A program made the position numbers and the translations under genes. Shown in pieces: positions 1 through 9,345 of a stretch of DNA of 64,000 nucleotides. Under the pieces are notes generated by a model. The model was not told the origin of the DNA and did not search any database. It was given only the letters and a program-made list of their open reading frames with translations. Every line of letters begins with the position of its first letter. Position 1 is the first letter of the stretch. Source of the DNA: Arachidicoccus sp. BS20. GTDB taxonomy: Bacteria; Bacteroidota; Bacteroidia; Chitinophagales; Chitinophagaceae. Location: assembly GCF_001659705.1 (NCBI RefSeq), contig NZ_CP015971.1, positions 434,001-498,000 on the forward strand. The letters run 5' to 3'.

Positions 1-750
1 TTTCAGTTTTAAAACACTAAATACAAGAAACATTGCAATAATCACTATAAAATAAGCAATATCTTTTGTGGTAATGAGTCCTGCAATCATTTTTTCCGTT
101 CTGCCGGAGATTGACAAAAAATACGTAAGGTCGCGCACAAAATCAACTCCCTGCCATAGACCACCAACATAAGCAAGAAAAGCGAAAACCACAAAAGTAC
201 TCAATGCCGCCACAATCTGATAGCTGGTAAGCGACGACATGAAAAGCCCGATAGCAGAATAAGTACAGAGTAAAAGAAAAATGCCCAATAGCGCGGAAAA
301 TACAAGACCATAATCGAAACGATGTATAGCGAAGCTTGCTGTAAACACAAATAATGTTAAGATGAATATCAGGCAAAGATTATAAACTACCATTGCAAGA
401 AATTTTCCTGCAACAATCTCCCTGATTTTTACCGGAGAGGAATACAAAAGGCTTATGGTACCGCTATTGATTTCCCGGCTGATTAATCCCATTGTCAGTA
501 ATGGTATATACAAATAGAGTCTGCCTAAAAGAGAAGGAAAGAGGGTACCATTTCTGCAAAACATACTCTTTGTCAAGAAGAAAAAAGTTGTGGAAGCCCC
601 TGAGTAGTCTTTGGAACGAACTAACCCTTCCAGCATGTCGGTAAAACTCATACTTGCCTGTATGATAAATACAAGAAAAAGTAGCCATGCAATGGGAGAA
701 TAAAAAAGGTTGCTCAGTTCGAGTTTCGCTATCTTTAATGTTTTTTTCAT
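1..750 (-). CDS. ABC-2 type exporter permease (C-terminus outside window)
   Basis: The frame starts at a minus-strand ATG at 750 and stays open to the window edge, so at least 250 codons are present and the C-terminus is missing. The protein is strongly hydrophobic with about six likely membrane segments and resembles GldF/NosY-type ABC-2 permeases. The conserved cytosolic element SREINSGTISLLYSSPVK lies at residues 90-107. It sits 47 bp downstream of the ATP-binding subunit at 798..1730 and reads the same way, so the two should form one exporter in the inner membrane. Substrate cannot be told from sequence. In some Bacteroidota this permease continues into a GldG-like domain; whether that holds here is not visible. 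Confidence 0.85.
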   Translation of the reverse strand, partial: MKKTLKIAKLELSNLFYSPIAWLLFLVFIIQASMSFTDMLEGLVRSKDYSGASTTFFFLTKSMFCRNGTLFPSLLGRLYLYIPLLTMGLISREINSGTISLLYSSPVKIREIVAGKFLAMVVYNLCLIFILTLFVFTASFAIHRFDYGLVFSALLGIFLLLCTYSAIGLFMSSLTSYQIVAALSTFVVFAFLAYVGGLWQGVDFVRDLTYFLSISGRTEKMIAGLITTKDIAYFIVIIAMFLVFSVLKLK

Positions 751-797
751 TTTATTGTTATGATATTGATTCGATTATTGTCAATTATTTACTTAAT

Positions 798-1730
798 TTA
801 TTTCTTTGCTTTTCCGGACAGCTCTGCAAATACTTCATCTAAAGAACTTTTCTCTGCATAGGCTTCCTGCACCTGCCATTTATTTAGTACTGCGTGTTCT
901 ATAATTTGATTTGAAGCAGCGATGCTTCCGTTAAAATATACACGAATACGCCGAGCCGTCAGAAATTCAACCTTTGCGATATCAGGAAGTGCCAATAGTG
1001 AATGCTCATCCGGAGGATTACCCAGCACTAGTATCATGCTATGAGGTGTTACATAATTGTTAAATGCATCCATCGTGTCCGAAAACACAATTTTTCCCTG
1101 TTCAATCATTTTAATATCCTGACATAATACCTGTACTTCGGATAATATATGTGTCGAAAATATCACGGAGTGTTCCTGTGCTATTTCTTTAATTAATGCT
1201 CTTACTTCTATAATCTGGTTGGGGTCAAGACCATTGGTTGGCTCATCTAACACTACAAGCTGTGGTTTATGAATGATTGCCTGTGCAATACCCACTCGCT
1301 GGCGATATCCACCGGAAAGATTGCGAATCAATCGCTTACGAAAGTGTGCAATGCCGCACCGCTCTTTTGCCTCGTCCATTGCATTTTTGATACGTTCTTC
1401 CGGGATAGAACGCATATATGCTGCAAATTCCAAATATTCATCAACTGTAAGGTCGGTATATAAAGGCGGATTTTGCGGCAAAAAACCTATCTGCTTTTTC
1501 GCTTCTTCCGGGTGCTCTCGCATATTGATGCCTCCTATTTCTACACTACCTTCTGTTTGGTTGATTACCCCACAAAGGATATTCATAGTAGTAGATTTGC
1601 CAGCCCCATTTGAGCCCAGCAATCCCACAATGCCGGTTTTATCTATCTCTATGTTTATATCGCGGATAGCCCAATTTCCTCCGTTGTAACGGTGCGACAG
1701 ATGTTTAATTGATACAATTGGTGTATGCAT
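798..1730 (-). CDS. ABC exporter ATP-binding protein (GldA-like)
   Basis: This 310-residue protein is a complete ABC ATPase: Walker A GSNGAGKST at 39-47, signature LSGGYRQR at 138-145, Walker B LVVLDEP at 158-164 and the switch histidine (STHILSE) near 194. A C-terminal extension of about 90 residues beyond the nucleotide-binding core fits the drug/gliding-type exporters (CcmA/GldA class). It powers the membrane permease encoded 47 bp downstream (1..750). It is 47 bp downstream of a lipoprotein gene, which follows SusD and SusC, so it probably belongs to the same transcript. GldA is the best-known relative, but nothing here ties it to gliding; a role in exporting or detoxifying whatever the SusCD pair imports is inference. 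Confidence 0.9.
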   Translation of the reverse strand: MHTPIVSIKHLSHRYNGGNWAIRDINIEIDKTGIVGLLGSNGAGKSTTMNILCGVINQTEGSVEIGGINMREHPEEAKKQIGFLPQNPPLYTDLTVDEYLEFAAYMRSIPEERIKNAMDEAKERCGIAHFRKRLIRNLSGGYRQRVGIAQAIIHKPQLVVLDEPTNGLDPNQIIEVRALIKEIAQEHSVIFSTHILSEVQVLCQDIKMIEQGKIVFSDTMDAFNNYVTPHSMILVLGNPPDEHSLLALPDIAKVEFLTARRIRVYFNGSIAASNQIIEHAVLNKWQVQEAYAEKSSLDEVFAELSGKAKK

Positions 1731-1777
1731 AAATAAATAAGTTATATAGTTTTAATAATAAGTACAGATATTCGACA

Positions 1778-2662
1778 TTACAGTTTGTCTATTTTAAATC
1801 CAACAGCAGATAGCGCCGTTATCAGGTAATTATATTTTTGCATGACTAATGGATAAGCGCCAAATCTTTGCGTAAAAGATGCCTCGGAACCGGACAATAT
1901 TGTATTTAAATATTGTGAAAGGTCATCACTTTGTGAACCTATTGAATAATAGGTTGTACTCTCATTACCGTAAGGAATCAGTCCATATTCTTCTTTTGGA
2001 AGATAAGGCAGATAATAAGCAGACGCTACATCTCCATAAACATACTTGCCATAATAATCGGCTGAAACACTATAAAATTTTTCCAATATCCCGTTTTTGT
2101 TAAGCGGTGCAAGCAGTAATGCAGAGAACACGGCTGCTTTGTAACGCTTTAAGGAATCCGGGGTCATTTGGGCTATGTGTGGGACATTTGCGATTGCAAA
2201 AGTGTTAAGCCCTGCATAGGCCGGCAAAAATGTATATGTTGTGTCATAATAGCCATACATGGGGCTTATCAACGAGTCTATTAATAACACAGAATAAGGT
2301 TTTAAGCTATCACTTAAAAGTGGCAGAAACTGTGATTGCACAAATTGTAATCCGGTAAGAATATCTGCATCATTACGTAAGTAATCCACAATAAGCGTTG
2401 AATTAAAACCTGAGAGATGGTAGTTTAAGTCAATAGTAAAAAGAGGATTACGACTAACAGTATCCGAATAAAGCACCGGCAGGTGTGTCTGCTCATAAAA
2501 TTGATAAATGGCGTGGTCCACTGCGCTGGCAGGATTGTCTTTACGAATGAAAGGGTCACTACCTACATCAAAAGGTGTGAGTGCGGCTTCTTTTTTGCAT
2601 GATACAATAAAAAGTAAGCATGGTAAAGCCAAAATAATGAGAAATTTAAATCCGTTTTTCAT
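1778..2662 (-). CDS. Lipoprotein resembling SusCD-associated zinc metallohydrolases, without HExxH
   Basis: The 294-residue product has a lipoprotein signal peptide with Cys22 (LLFIVSC). Its layout recalls the substrate import-associated zinc metallohydrolase lipoproteins (TIGR04549) that follow SusC/SusD genes: an N-terminal segment AVDHAIYQFYEQTHLPV, a middle block around residues 107-160, then YGLIPYGNEST and a C-terminal amphipathic tail. In the stretch where those proteins carry HHEFAH, this one reads AAVFSALLLAP (residues 176-186), so the zinc-binding histidines and glutamate are absent and it is probably not a metalloprotease. It is likely anchored in the outer membrane beside SusD. 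The family assignment is from memory of the alignment pattern and is moderate. Confidence 0.6.
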   Translation of the reverse strand: MKNGFKFLIILALPCLLFIVSCKKEAALTPFDVGSDPFIRKDNPASAVDHAIYQFYEQTHLPVLYSDTVSRNPLFTIDLNYHLSGFNSTLIVDYLRNDADILTGLQFVQSQFLPLLSDSLKPYSVLLIDSLISPMYGYYDTTYTFLPAYAGLNTFAIANVPHIAQMTPDSLKRYKAAVFSALLLAPLNKNGILEKFYSVSADYYGKYVYGDVASAYYLPYLPKEEYGLIPYGNESTTYYSIGSQSDDLSQYLNTILSGSEASFTQRFGAYPLVMQKYNYLITALSAVGFKIDKL

Positions 2663-2741
2663 ACTTAATTATTTTTATTGATTGTGTGGCTTACATGAAA
2701 ACAACATAATTTTCTTGTTATAATTTCTGACGGTTTGTAAA

Positions 2742-4259
2742 TTAAAATTGCCTGTTCGGTCTGGCAGGATTGTTTTGTTCCAATGCCCCATCGTTAAATA
2801 CAATAGCATAATCCGGAATCGGTATCAAGTAGGCTGGGTCGCCGGGAGAAAGCACCTGCGTTGCCTCAAGCGAAGGTGGGCTGGTATAGCTCACAGTTGA
2901 ATAAGGATGCCTGATTGTTATGGTAAAGGGATATTTTTCCCTTACTGCATAACGTTTCAGGTCGAACCAACGAAAGCCTTCAAAACAAAGCTCTCTTCTT
3001 CTTTCATCCATGATGAAATTACTTAGCTCCTGCCCTGTAAATTGTACCGGTTTATAATCTTCCCGTTTGATCCTGGCTTTGCGTAGAATATTGATAGCAT
3101 CACAAGCTTGTTGGTCACTACCAAGCATTGCTAATGCTTCTGCCTTATTCAGATATGCTTCGCTGCTTCTTAGAAAGAAATTATCGGAATAAATACCATC
3201 AGGCGTGATACCATAGGAAGAAGAATAAAATACTTTGGCATAACGGCGCTTACCCGCATTGTCAATAGTAAAAAAAGTATTCAGCCGTAAATCGGAAGTA
3301 TCGTATAAAGCCAACAGCTCACTGCTGGGCTGGAATGCCTCGGGACTATTATCCAACATGGCGATGTTAATCGTATTATCTCCCTGCGTAAATATTGCCT
3401 CCGGAGATGATGCAGAAAGGAAACTGGTCTGTGGTTTGTAGCCCGCTATATCATAGAGAGTTCCTTTAGACTGAATGACCTCATCGGCAGCAGATACAGC
3501 ATCTGTCCAATCCTGCATAAAAAGATAGACACGACTTAACAATAATGAAGCGGCCGTTGCATCTGCCCGGTAAATGGTAGATTGCTTTACTCCTTGCAAA
3601 TCTGAACGAGCTTCCTTGAGGTCAGCTACAATTTGTTGGTAAACACTATCAACCGTAGAGCGGGAAAAGAATTTATCCTCTACATATTCTGTGGTTTTCA
3701 ACGGTACTCCCGGATCTGTGGATGCTGTACTTTTATTATATGCTTTGGCATAAGAGTTTACCATCTGGAAATAAAATCCGGCTCGTAGAAAAAGAGCTTC
3801 CCCACGGATGCGTTTTAATGACTCCGGGTCATCATGAAGGTCTAAGGCTTTCTGGGCAATGATATTAACTGCATTAATATGTTTATATATCTGTTTCCAT
3901 GTATAGTCATCTTTTTGTGCATAATCAGGTCCTACAAAAGGATTTGCCTGCCAGGTATAAAAACCAAAGAAGTCTTTTCTTCCATCCTGTATATAAGCGT
4001 TTGAAACAAACTCTGTGATGTCATCATCCATCATATTCAGCCATGGAAAATAAACGTCATTACTGTAAGGATAAGACATGGCGCTCCATTGCGAATAATT
4101 ATTGCTTTTTGATTCGTAGCCATCGCCCACCAACAGTTCATCAAGCTGAGCCGCATTTCGGGCATATTCCAAATCCTGTGAACTTTCGGATAAAAACTTC
4201 TTGCATCCGCCAAGTAAAAGCATAAATACGGACAGCACGAGAAATTGTTTATTTTTCAT
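2742..4259 (-). CDS. RagB/SusD family nutrient-binding lipoprotein
   Basis: The 505-residue protein has a lipoprotein signal (LLLGGC, Cys19) and the SusD layout: N-terminal helical repeats with DDITEFVSNAYIQDG, a central IRGEALFLRAGFYFQMVNSYAKAYN segment split over residues 140-170, and the C-terminal block LNKAEALAMLG followed by DERRRELCFEGFRWFDLKRY, the hallmark of the family. It forms the lid of the outer-membrane SusC channel encoded 12 bp upstream (4272..7889). Substrate cannot be predicted; no carbohydrate-active enzyme genes lie in the cluster, so this is not an obvious polysaccharide-utilisation locus and a peptide or other small organic ligand is as likely. Confidence 0.93.
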   Translation of the reverse strand: MKNKQFLVLSVFMLLLGGCKKFLSESSQDLEYARNAAQLDELLVGDGYESKSNNYSQWSAMSYPYSNDVYFPWLNMMDDDITEFVSNAYIQDGRKDFFGFYTWQANPFVGPDYAQKDDYTWKQIYKHINAVNIIAQKALDLHDDPESLKRIRGEALFLRAGFYFQMVNSYAKAYNKSTASTDPGVPLKTTEYVEDKFFSRSTVDSVYQQIVADLKEARSDLQGVKQSTIYRADATAASLLLSRVYLFMQDWTDAVSAADEVIQSKGTLYDIAGYKPQTSFLSASSPEAIFTQGDNTINIAMLDNSPEAFQPSSELLALYDTSDLRLNTFFTIDNAGKRRYAKVFYSSSYGITPDGIYSDNFFLRSSEAYLNKAEALAMLGSDQQACDAINILRKARIKREDYKPVQFTGQELSNFIMDERRRELCFEGFRWFDLKRYAVREKYPFTITIRHPYSTVSYTSPPSLEATQVLSPGDPAYLIPIPDYAIVFNDGALEQNNPARPNRQF

Positions 4260-4271
4260 ATTTATATCTTT

Positions 4272-7200
4272 TTAAAATGTTGCGTCTATACCAAAAGAAA
4301 ATGTTGGGCGTGGAGATAGCTGAATTGTTCCTGAGAAACCGTTTTGCTCTGGGTCCTGACCATGTAATTTGTCGCTGGCAAATGTATAAATATTAGTTCC
4401 CGAGAAAGAAAGACTCAAGTCTTTCATACCTGCCCGCTTACAAAATGCATCCGGCATTTTGTAGAACAGCGAAAAGCTTTTAATTTTTACAAAATTGCCA
4501 CTTGCTACACGTATATCTGAATTGTCATACATCTGCCATACATTGAGTGCATAATTATAGGGCTGTCCGGTTGACCAATGTGTGATTGTTGCATCATAAT
4601 CTGTTCTGTTTAAAACTGCCGGAACATTCGTAGTCGTCTCATCGCCAGGTTTTTCCCAGCGCTGCAAAAAGATGGTGTTGAGATTTTGTTCCGGCAAAGG
4701 AACGCCTGTGCTATAACTCCTAGATGTTCCTCCCTGATTTTCATACAGCTTGAACAAGCGTACCTTAGAGCCGAAACTATAACTTAGGTTGATGCTCAGC
4801 GAAAAACTTTTATACTGAAGGTAATTGGATAAGCCACCCTGTATAGTTGGAACTCTGTTTCCGGACGGGCGCATCACGTATTGATAAACTCCATCTACGT
4901 CTTTCGTTGCAAGTAATGAAGCTTCGGACGAATCATCGTTCTTGAAGGTAGGGATTCCTTTATCGTGGCTGAGTCCGTTAAACTGATAGGAATAGAAAGA
5001 GTTAATGGATTGCCGGTCAACAATTTCTGTTCCATCCAGATAATTTTGATACGTATTGTTGTTTTCAGAAGCAGTATTCTTACTTTTTTTACTAAGTAAG
5101 GAATTAATTGCTTGCCCAATTTGCGGGTCTATACGCCATACCAATTTTTTTCCGCCGCTAAGAGCTGAGTTAACAGGAGTAAAACTAAGTTCAATTTCTA
5201 CTCCCTGATTTGTGATGGTACCTGAATTTACCACATAGTTTTCCAAGCCGTTTATATCGCTCACAGTTTTATTAACAAAGGCATTTGTGGTTTTTTTATA
5301 GTAATAGGTAAATGAACCATTGATTTTATTTCCAAAGAGAGAAAAGTCGAGAGCTCCGTTAAATTGTCCTGTTTTTTCCCACTTAAGATTAGGGTTAGGA
5401 TAATATTTGATATGCGAATAATACTCTCCCATTATAGGGTCGATTGAGCCTTGTTGTATAATTAATTCAGGCGTTTCATTATCGAGCATATTTCCCTGAA
5501 ATCCGTAAGACCCACGAAAGGCCAGCATATTAACAGCTTTTGAATGCTGAAATAAATCCTGTCCTATATCCCACCTGCCGGATACAGACCACGTGGGTAG
5601 AAATTTCTCGTTGCTGCGGCTGCCAAACTTATTTGAAAAGTCGGTTCTGGTATTAGCATTGATGGTGTATTTACGATTGTAAGTATAGCTGGTAGATACA
5701 TATCCCGATAATAAGTTGTCTAATTTATCTGATATTTGATTAAGGTTTTGTTCCAGTTCCCATGCTGCGTATGCCGGATAGACAGTCGGGTCAATGGCAG
5801 CAAATGTTTTTCCTCTGTCGGGCAGATAACCGCGTTGCACCATACTTTGCCCGTTGATTTTGTTAGAAGATATTTCCGAACCGAAAGTGGTTGTCCATAC
5901 GTGCTTATAACCACTACCAAAATTATTGGTATAATCAAACTGAGCTCTTGCCAGATAAGAATAGTTACGTTGTATATTGGAATTAAGTTCTCCGCCAAAA
6001 GGAAGCGTGGTCAGTGTAGCCGGGGGTGTCACACCATAATCGCTTTGACGCAGATTCGCGGCATAAAATGTATTCTCGTTATGTGATACCTCTTCGTCAG
6101 TATTATTCAACGTGTAAGAGAAAAGAAATAATCCTTTAAAAGACCTGCTAATCTTATAATTGAGCGTATTGGTAAGTGTAAAGCCGGAACTATTGGTAAT
6201 ATCTCTGGAATTTTTTATCTCATTCAGTATATTGAAATTATAGTAGTTATAAGAACCGTATTTCCGATAATAATACAAGCTTCCATCTTCATTATATGCA
6301 GGAATGGCTCTGCTTGTATTATAAGCATAATTAAGCGCATCAACATCATTGGCTACATAATTGCGTTTATCTACATTGCCTCTGAAATTAACCTCCCAGT
6401 CCAGTTTTTGGGAGAGTTTGGAATCAATTTTCAGAAAAGCTGTGTAACTGGACACTCTATCCATTTTGATGGTACCTGTTTGGTTGGAATAGCCGAAAGA
6501 CCCCATATAACTTGTCTGGTTGTTTCCTCCGGATAAACTGATAGTATTTTGTGTCGATAAAGCGTCTCTTGTAATAAGATTAAACCAATCGGTATTAACA
6601 GTCTCCAATCTTTCTACTTCTTTGGAAAAAGCATCATAGTCTATTGCTCCGCTATATAAATCATAAATTGCCCCTTCATAGCCGACATAATTAATGATAT
6701 CAGGATATTCGAGTTTTTTATCGATTAGTTCTTTTGAATATGCGATGCGCTGTTTGGAATTCATCATATTGACATCATTATCTGTATATCGGGGTCTGCG
6801 ACTATACGTACCTGATGAAGTAAAGTGTACATTCATCGGTCCGCTATGCCCCTTTTTTGTCGTAATAACAATAACGCCGTTCGCAGCTTTAACACCGTAG
6901 AGTGCTGTTGCAGAAGCGTCCTTGAGCACGTCTATCTGTTCGATGTCATAAGGATTTAGTCCTGAAATAGCATTTCCAAGCCTATTGACAAAATCCAAAT
7001 CATTCATAGTAGAAGGGTCTATATTTACGGGGTCATTTACCACCACACCATCTACCACCCACACAGGTTCCTGATTGCCGAGAATAGTAGAAGTTCCTCT
7101 GATACGAACTTTGGGCGCAGCCCCTACTTCTCCGGAATTATTCAACACGAACAATCCGGGTATTCTTCCTTCCAGCGCTTGGTCTATAGTAAACATACCG

Positions 7201-7889
7201 GGCACAAGAATATCTTTGGCTTTTACAGTAGTAATAGCGCTGGTTAATCTTCTGGGATCGATATCCTGATAGCCATTGGTAATGACCAAAGAGTCTAAAG
7301 TCTTCGTTTGTTCGGTTAGGATGATGGTTCCCAAATGCTCAGAAGCAGCTCTCACAAGCCTTGGTGTATAACCCAAATAGGATATAAGAAGCATAGAGCC
7401 GGGTCGAACTCCATTAAGGTAAAAAAAACCTTTGGCATCTGTTATTGTACCCTTCGTCTCCTCTCCTTTGACCACGACAGTCGCACGCTGGATAGGATTG
7501 CCATCCATGCTTGTTATTCTTCCATCTATTATCAGGTTAGCCTGAGAATACATATTTATATTTATGGTTGCTTTCGATGGAGACTGATTAATCTGTCTAT
7601 AACGTATTATAATAGTACTATCCTTAATAGTATAGTCAAAAGGCTGTTCTTTTGAAACAGTCATCATAAATTGCTTTAAGGAAATATTTTTGGCATATAT
7701 CGTAACCGGCTTTGCCCTCTCAAGCATACCCTCTGTATATAAGAAATTGATATGATAGGTTTCATGCACCTTCTCAAATATGTCTCTAACCGGAAGCTTA
7801 TCGGCTTCAATGCTGACTTGTTGTGCTCTCAACGAAAAAAAGGACATCACAAGCAGAATAACAAGTCCTGTATGTTTTTTTCTGGTCAT
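4272..7889 (-). CDS. SusC/RagA family TonB-linked outer membrane protein with STN signalling domain
   Basis: The 1205-residue product has a signal peptide ending near LRAQQ, then a secretin/TonB short N-terminal (STN) domain at about 23-100, a carboxypeptidase-like regulatory beta-sandwich at about 115-190, a plug domain with IRGTSTILGNQEPVWVVDG near 265-285, and a long beta-barrel ending in a terminal phenylalanine (FGIDATF). The STN domain is the part that talks to FecR anti-sigma factors, and a FecR gene lies 153 bp upstream with a divergent ECF sigma gene beyond it. The arrangement implies ligand-induced transcription of this operon. Start at 7889 gives an ordinary signal peptide. The 153-bp gap to fecR contains no feature I can name. 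Confidence 0.93.
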   Translation of the reverse strand: MTRKKHTGLVILLVMSFFSLRAQQVSIEADKLPVRDIFEKVHETYHINFLYTEGMLERAKPVTIYAKNISLKQFMMTVSKEQPFDYTIKDSTIIIRYRQINQSPSKATININMYSQANLIIDGRITSMDGNPIQRATVVVKGEETKGTITDAKGFFYLNGVRPGSMLLISYLGYTPRLVRAASEHLGTIILTEQTKTLDSLVITNGYQDIDPRRLTSAITTVKAKDILVPGMFTIDQALEGRIPGLFVLNNSGEVGAAPKVRIRGTSTILGNQEPVWVVDGVVVNDPVNIDPSTMNDLDFVNRLGNAISGLNPYDIEQIDVLKDASATALYGVKAANGVIVITTKKGHSGPMNVHFTSSGTYSRRPRYTDNDVNMMNSKQRIAYSKELIDKKLEYPDIINYVGYEGAIYDLYSGAIDYDAFSKEVERLETVNTDWFNLITRDALSTQNTISLSGGNNQTSYMGSFGYSNQTGTIKMDRVSSYTAFLKIDSKLSQKLDWEVNFRGNVDKRNYVANDVDALNYAYNTSRAIPAYNEDGSLYYYRKYGSYNYYNFNILNEIKNSRDITNSSGFTLTNTLNYKISRSFKGLFLFSYTLNNTDEEVSHNENTFYAANLRQSDYGVTPPATLTTLPFGGELNSNIQRNYSYLARAQFDYTNNFGSGYKHVWTTTFGSEISSNKINGQSMVQRGYLPDRGKTFAAIDPTVYPAYAAWELEQNLNQISDKLDNLLSGYVSTSYTYNRKYTINANTRTDFSNKFGSRSNEKFLPTWSVSGRWDIGQDLFQHSKAVNMLAFRGSYGFQGNMLDNETPELIIQQGSIDPIMGEYYSHIKYYPNPNLKWEKTGQFNGALDFSLFGNKINGSFTYYYKKTTNAFVNKTVSDINGLENYVVNSGTITNQGVEIELSFTPVNSALSGGKKLVWRIDPQIGQAINSLLSKKSKNTASENNNTYQNYLDGTEIVDRQSINSFYSYQFNGLSHDKGIPTFKNDDSSEASLLATKDVDGVYQYVMRPSGNRVPTIQGGLSNYLQYKSFSLSINLSYSFGSKVRLFKLYENQGGTSRSYSTGVPLPEQNLNTIFLQRWEKPGDETTTNVPAVLNRTDYDATITHWSTGQPYNYALNVWQMYDNSDIRVASGNFVKIKSFSLFYKMPDAFCKRAGMKDLSLSFSGTNIYTFASDKLHGQDPEQNGFSGTIQLSPRPTFSFGIDATF

Positions 7890-8042
7890 TGTTTAAATAA
7901 TTTTAATCACTTAATAAGTACAGAATAATACTCCTCCATGTGCATTCATAATTGTTAATGAACACATTGAAATCCTTATGGATACTTCCTTAAATACCCT
8001 ATTTATACAATATGAATAATTACAGAATAGCTATATATATTC

Positions 8043-9140
8043 TTAGTTTTGCACTATAATCTCATTTCCCATTATTTTAAAATGTACCAATCCTGTAAGC
8101 TCTAACATATTTAATATATCTTGAATACTACTATAACGGGATATAGTACCATAAAAGCCTTCCTTAGTAAGTCCGTTCTCGTAGCTAACATCTACATCAT
8201 ACCACCTGCTAATCTGTCGCATAATAGCATCAAGACCGGTATTATCAAACGCAAACATTCCTTTTTGCCATGCTATTACTTGTTCCGCATCTACGTGGTT
8301 TACCTGTATATGTCCACTCTTGTTAGCGACGGCTTGCTCGCCGGGACGCAGCAATTTATTATTCATTTTTGCTGCCCCCTCTATCAATGTTGTCTTTATT
8401 GCCGGTTCGTCAGCATAAGCATTAATGTCAAAGATGGTACCCACATCTTCGACCATATTATTACCGACTTTTACTTTAAATGGTTGAGCAGCATTATGCA
8501 CCACCTCAAAGTATGCCTCGCCGGTAAGTTCTACCTCTCTATCATTGCCAGTAAATGCGGTTGGGTAACGAATAGTACTTTCCGCATTCAACCACACTTT
8601 TGTACCGTCTGGCAGCACAATTTTATATTGCCTCGCTCTTGGTGTACTAAGTGTGTTATAAACAACCTGTTTTGCCGTTGCTGATTTGGTATGATAAGTA
8701 AGCGTTCCATTGGTGTTGATTACCTGAACATTTTGCTGCTGCATAACCATACCATTACCCATACTGTCCAATATCACTTTACTGCCATCTGCCAGAGTTA
8801 ATACTGCACCATTATGCCCGGATACTATCTTATTTTGCGCAGTTACATTTTTGTTAGCATGATAAAAAACTTTTCCTGCAAGAAACGCAATAATAAATAC
8901 AGCTGCTGCTGTCGTCGTTACTTTCCAGATTTTAAAGAACTTCTTTTTCCTCGCTATAGCAAGAAGTGTTATATACCTCGTTTCAATATATTTTTGAACA
9001 TCCTCATCATCTTCATTTAATAGTTGTCCGTTATCATGTCCTGCCTCTCCATACAAGCGGGCTAACTCATCCGATTCGACTCGGGTAAGCACTCCTTGAT
9101 GATGTTTTTCCAATAGTTCTATTAGCCTGTCGTTTTCCAT
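8043..9140 (-). CDS. FecR family anti-sigma factor
   Basis: The 365-residue protein has the FecR architecture: a cytoplasmic N-terminal region (1-70) that would hold the sigma factor, a single membrane span at about 74-93 (AAAVFIIAFLAGKVF), a periplasmic FecR domain at about 160-265 with VLPDGTKVWLNAESTIRYP and GEAYFEV, and a C-terminal DUF4974 domain at about 295-365. It would relay occupancy of the STN-bearing SusC receptor at 4272..7889 to the divergently encoded ECF sigma factor at 9346..9846. It probably shares a promoter region with that sigma gene in 9141-9300. No missing domain or truncation is seen. Confidence 0.92.
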   Translation of the reverse strand: MENDRLIELLEKHHQGVLTRVESDELARLYGEAGHDNGQLLNEDDEDVQKYIETRYITLLAIARKKKFFKIWKVTTTAAAVFIIAFLAGKVFYHANKNVTAQNKIVSGHNGAVLTLADGSKVILDSMGNGMVMQQQNVQVINTNGTLTYHTKSATAKQVVYNTLSTPRARQYKIVLPDGTKVWLNAESTIRYPTAFTGNDREVELTGEAYFEVVHNAAQPFKVKVGNNMVEDVGTIFDINAYADEPAIKTTLIEGAAKMNNKLLRPGEQAVANKSGHIQVNHVDAEQVIAWQKGMFAFDNTGLDAIMRQISRWYDVDVSYENGLTKEGFYGTISRYSSIQDILNMLELTGLVHFKIMGNEIIVQN

Positions 9141-9345
9141 TAAAAAGTATTTGCTATTATAAAGGACGTTTAAATGTGAAATTACCGTTATTCAAATGAT
9201 AATTTTTTTATAAAACAGAATAATTATAATTTCGTCGGGAAAATTTTCATTAAACCATTTCCCTATCAGAAATCATTTCGACAATAATAATTGGTCAGAG
9301 AAAGAAGAAGCTTTCAACTATAATAGAGATGAGGCTTTCGGCAAC

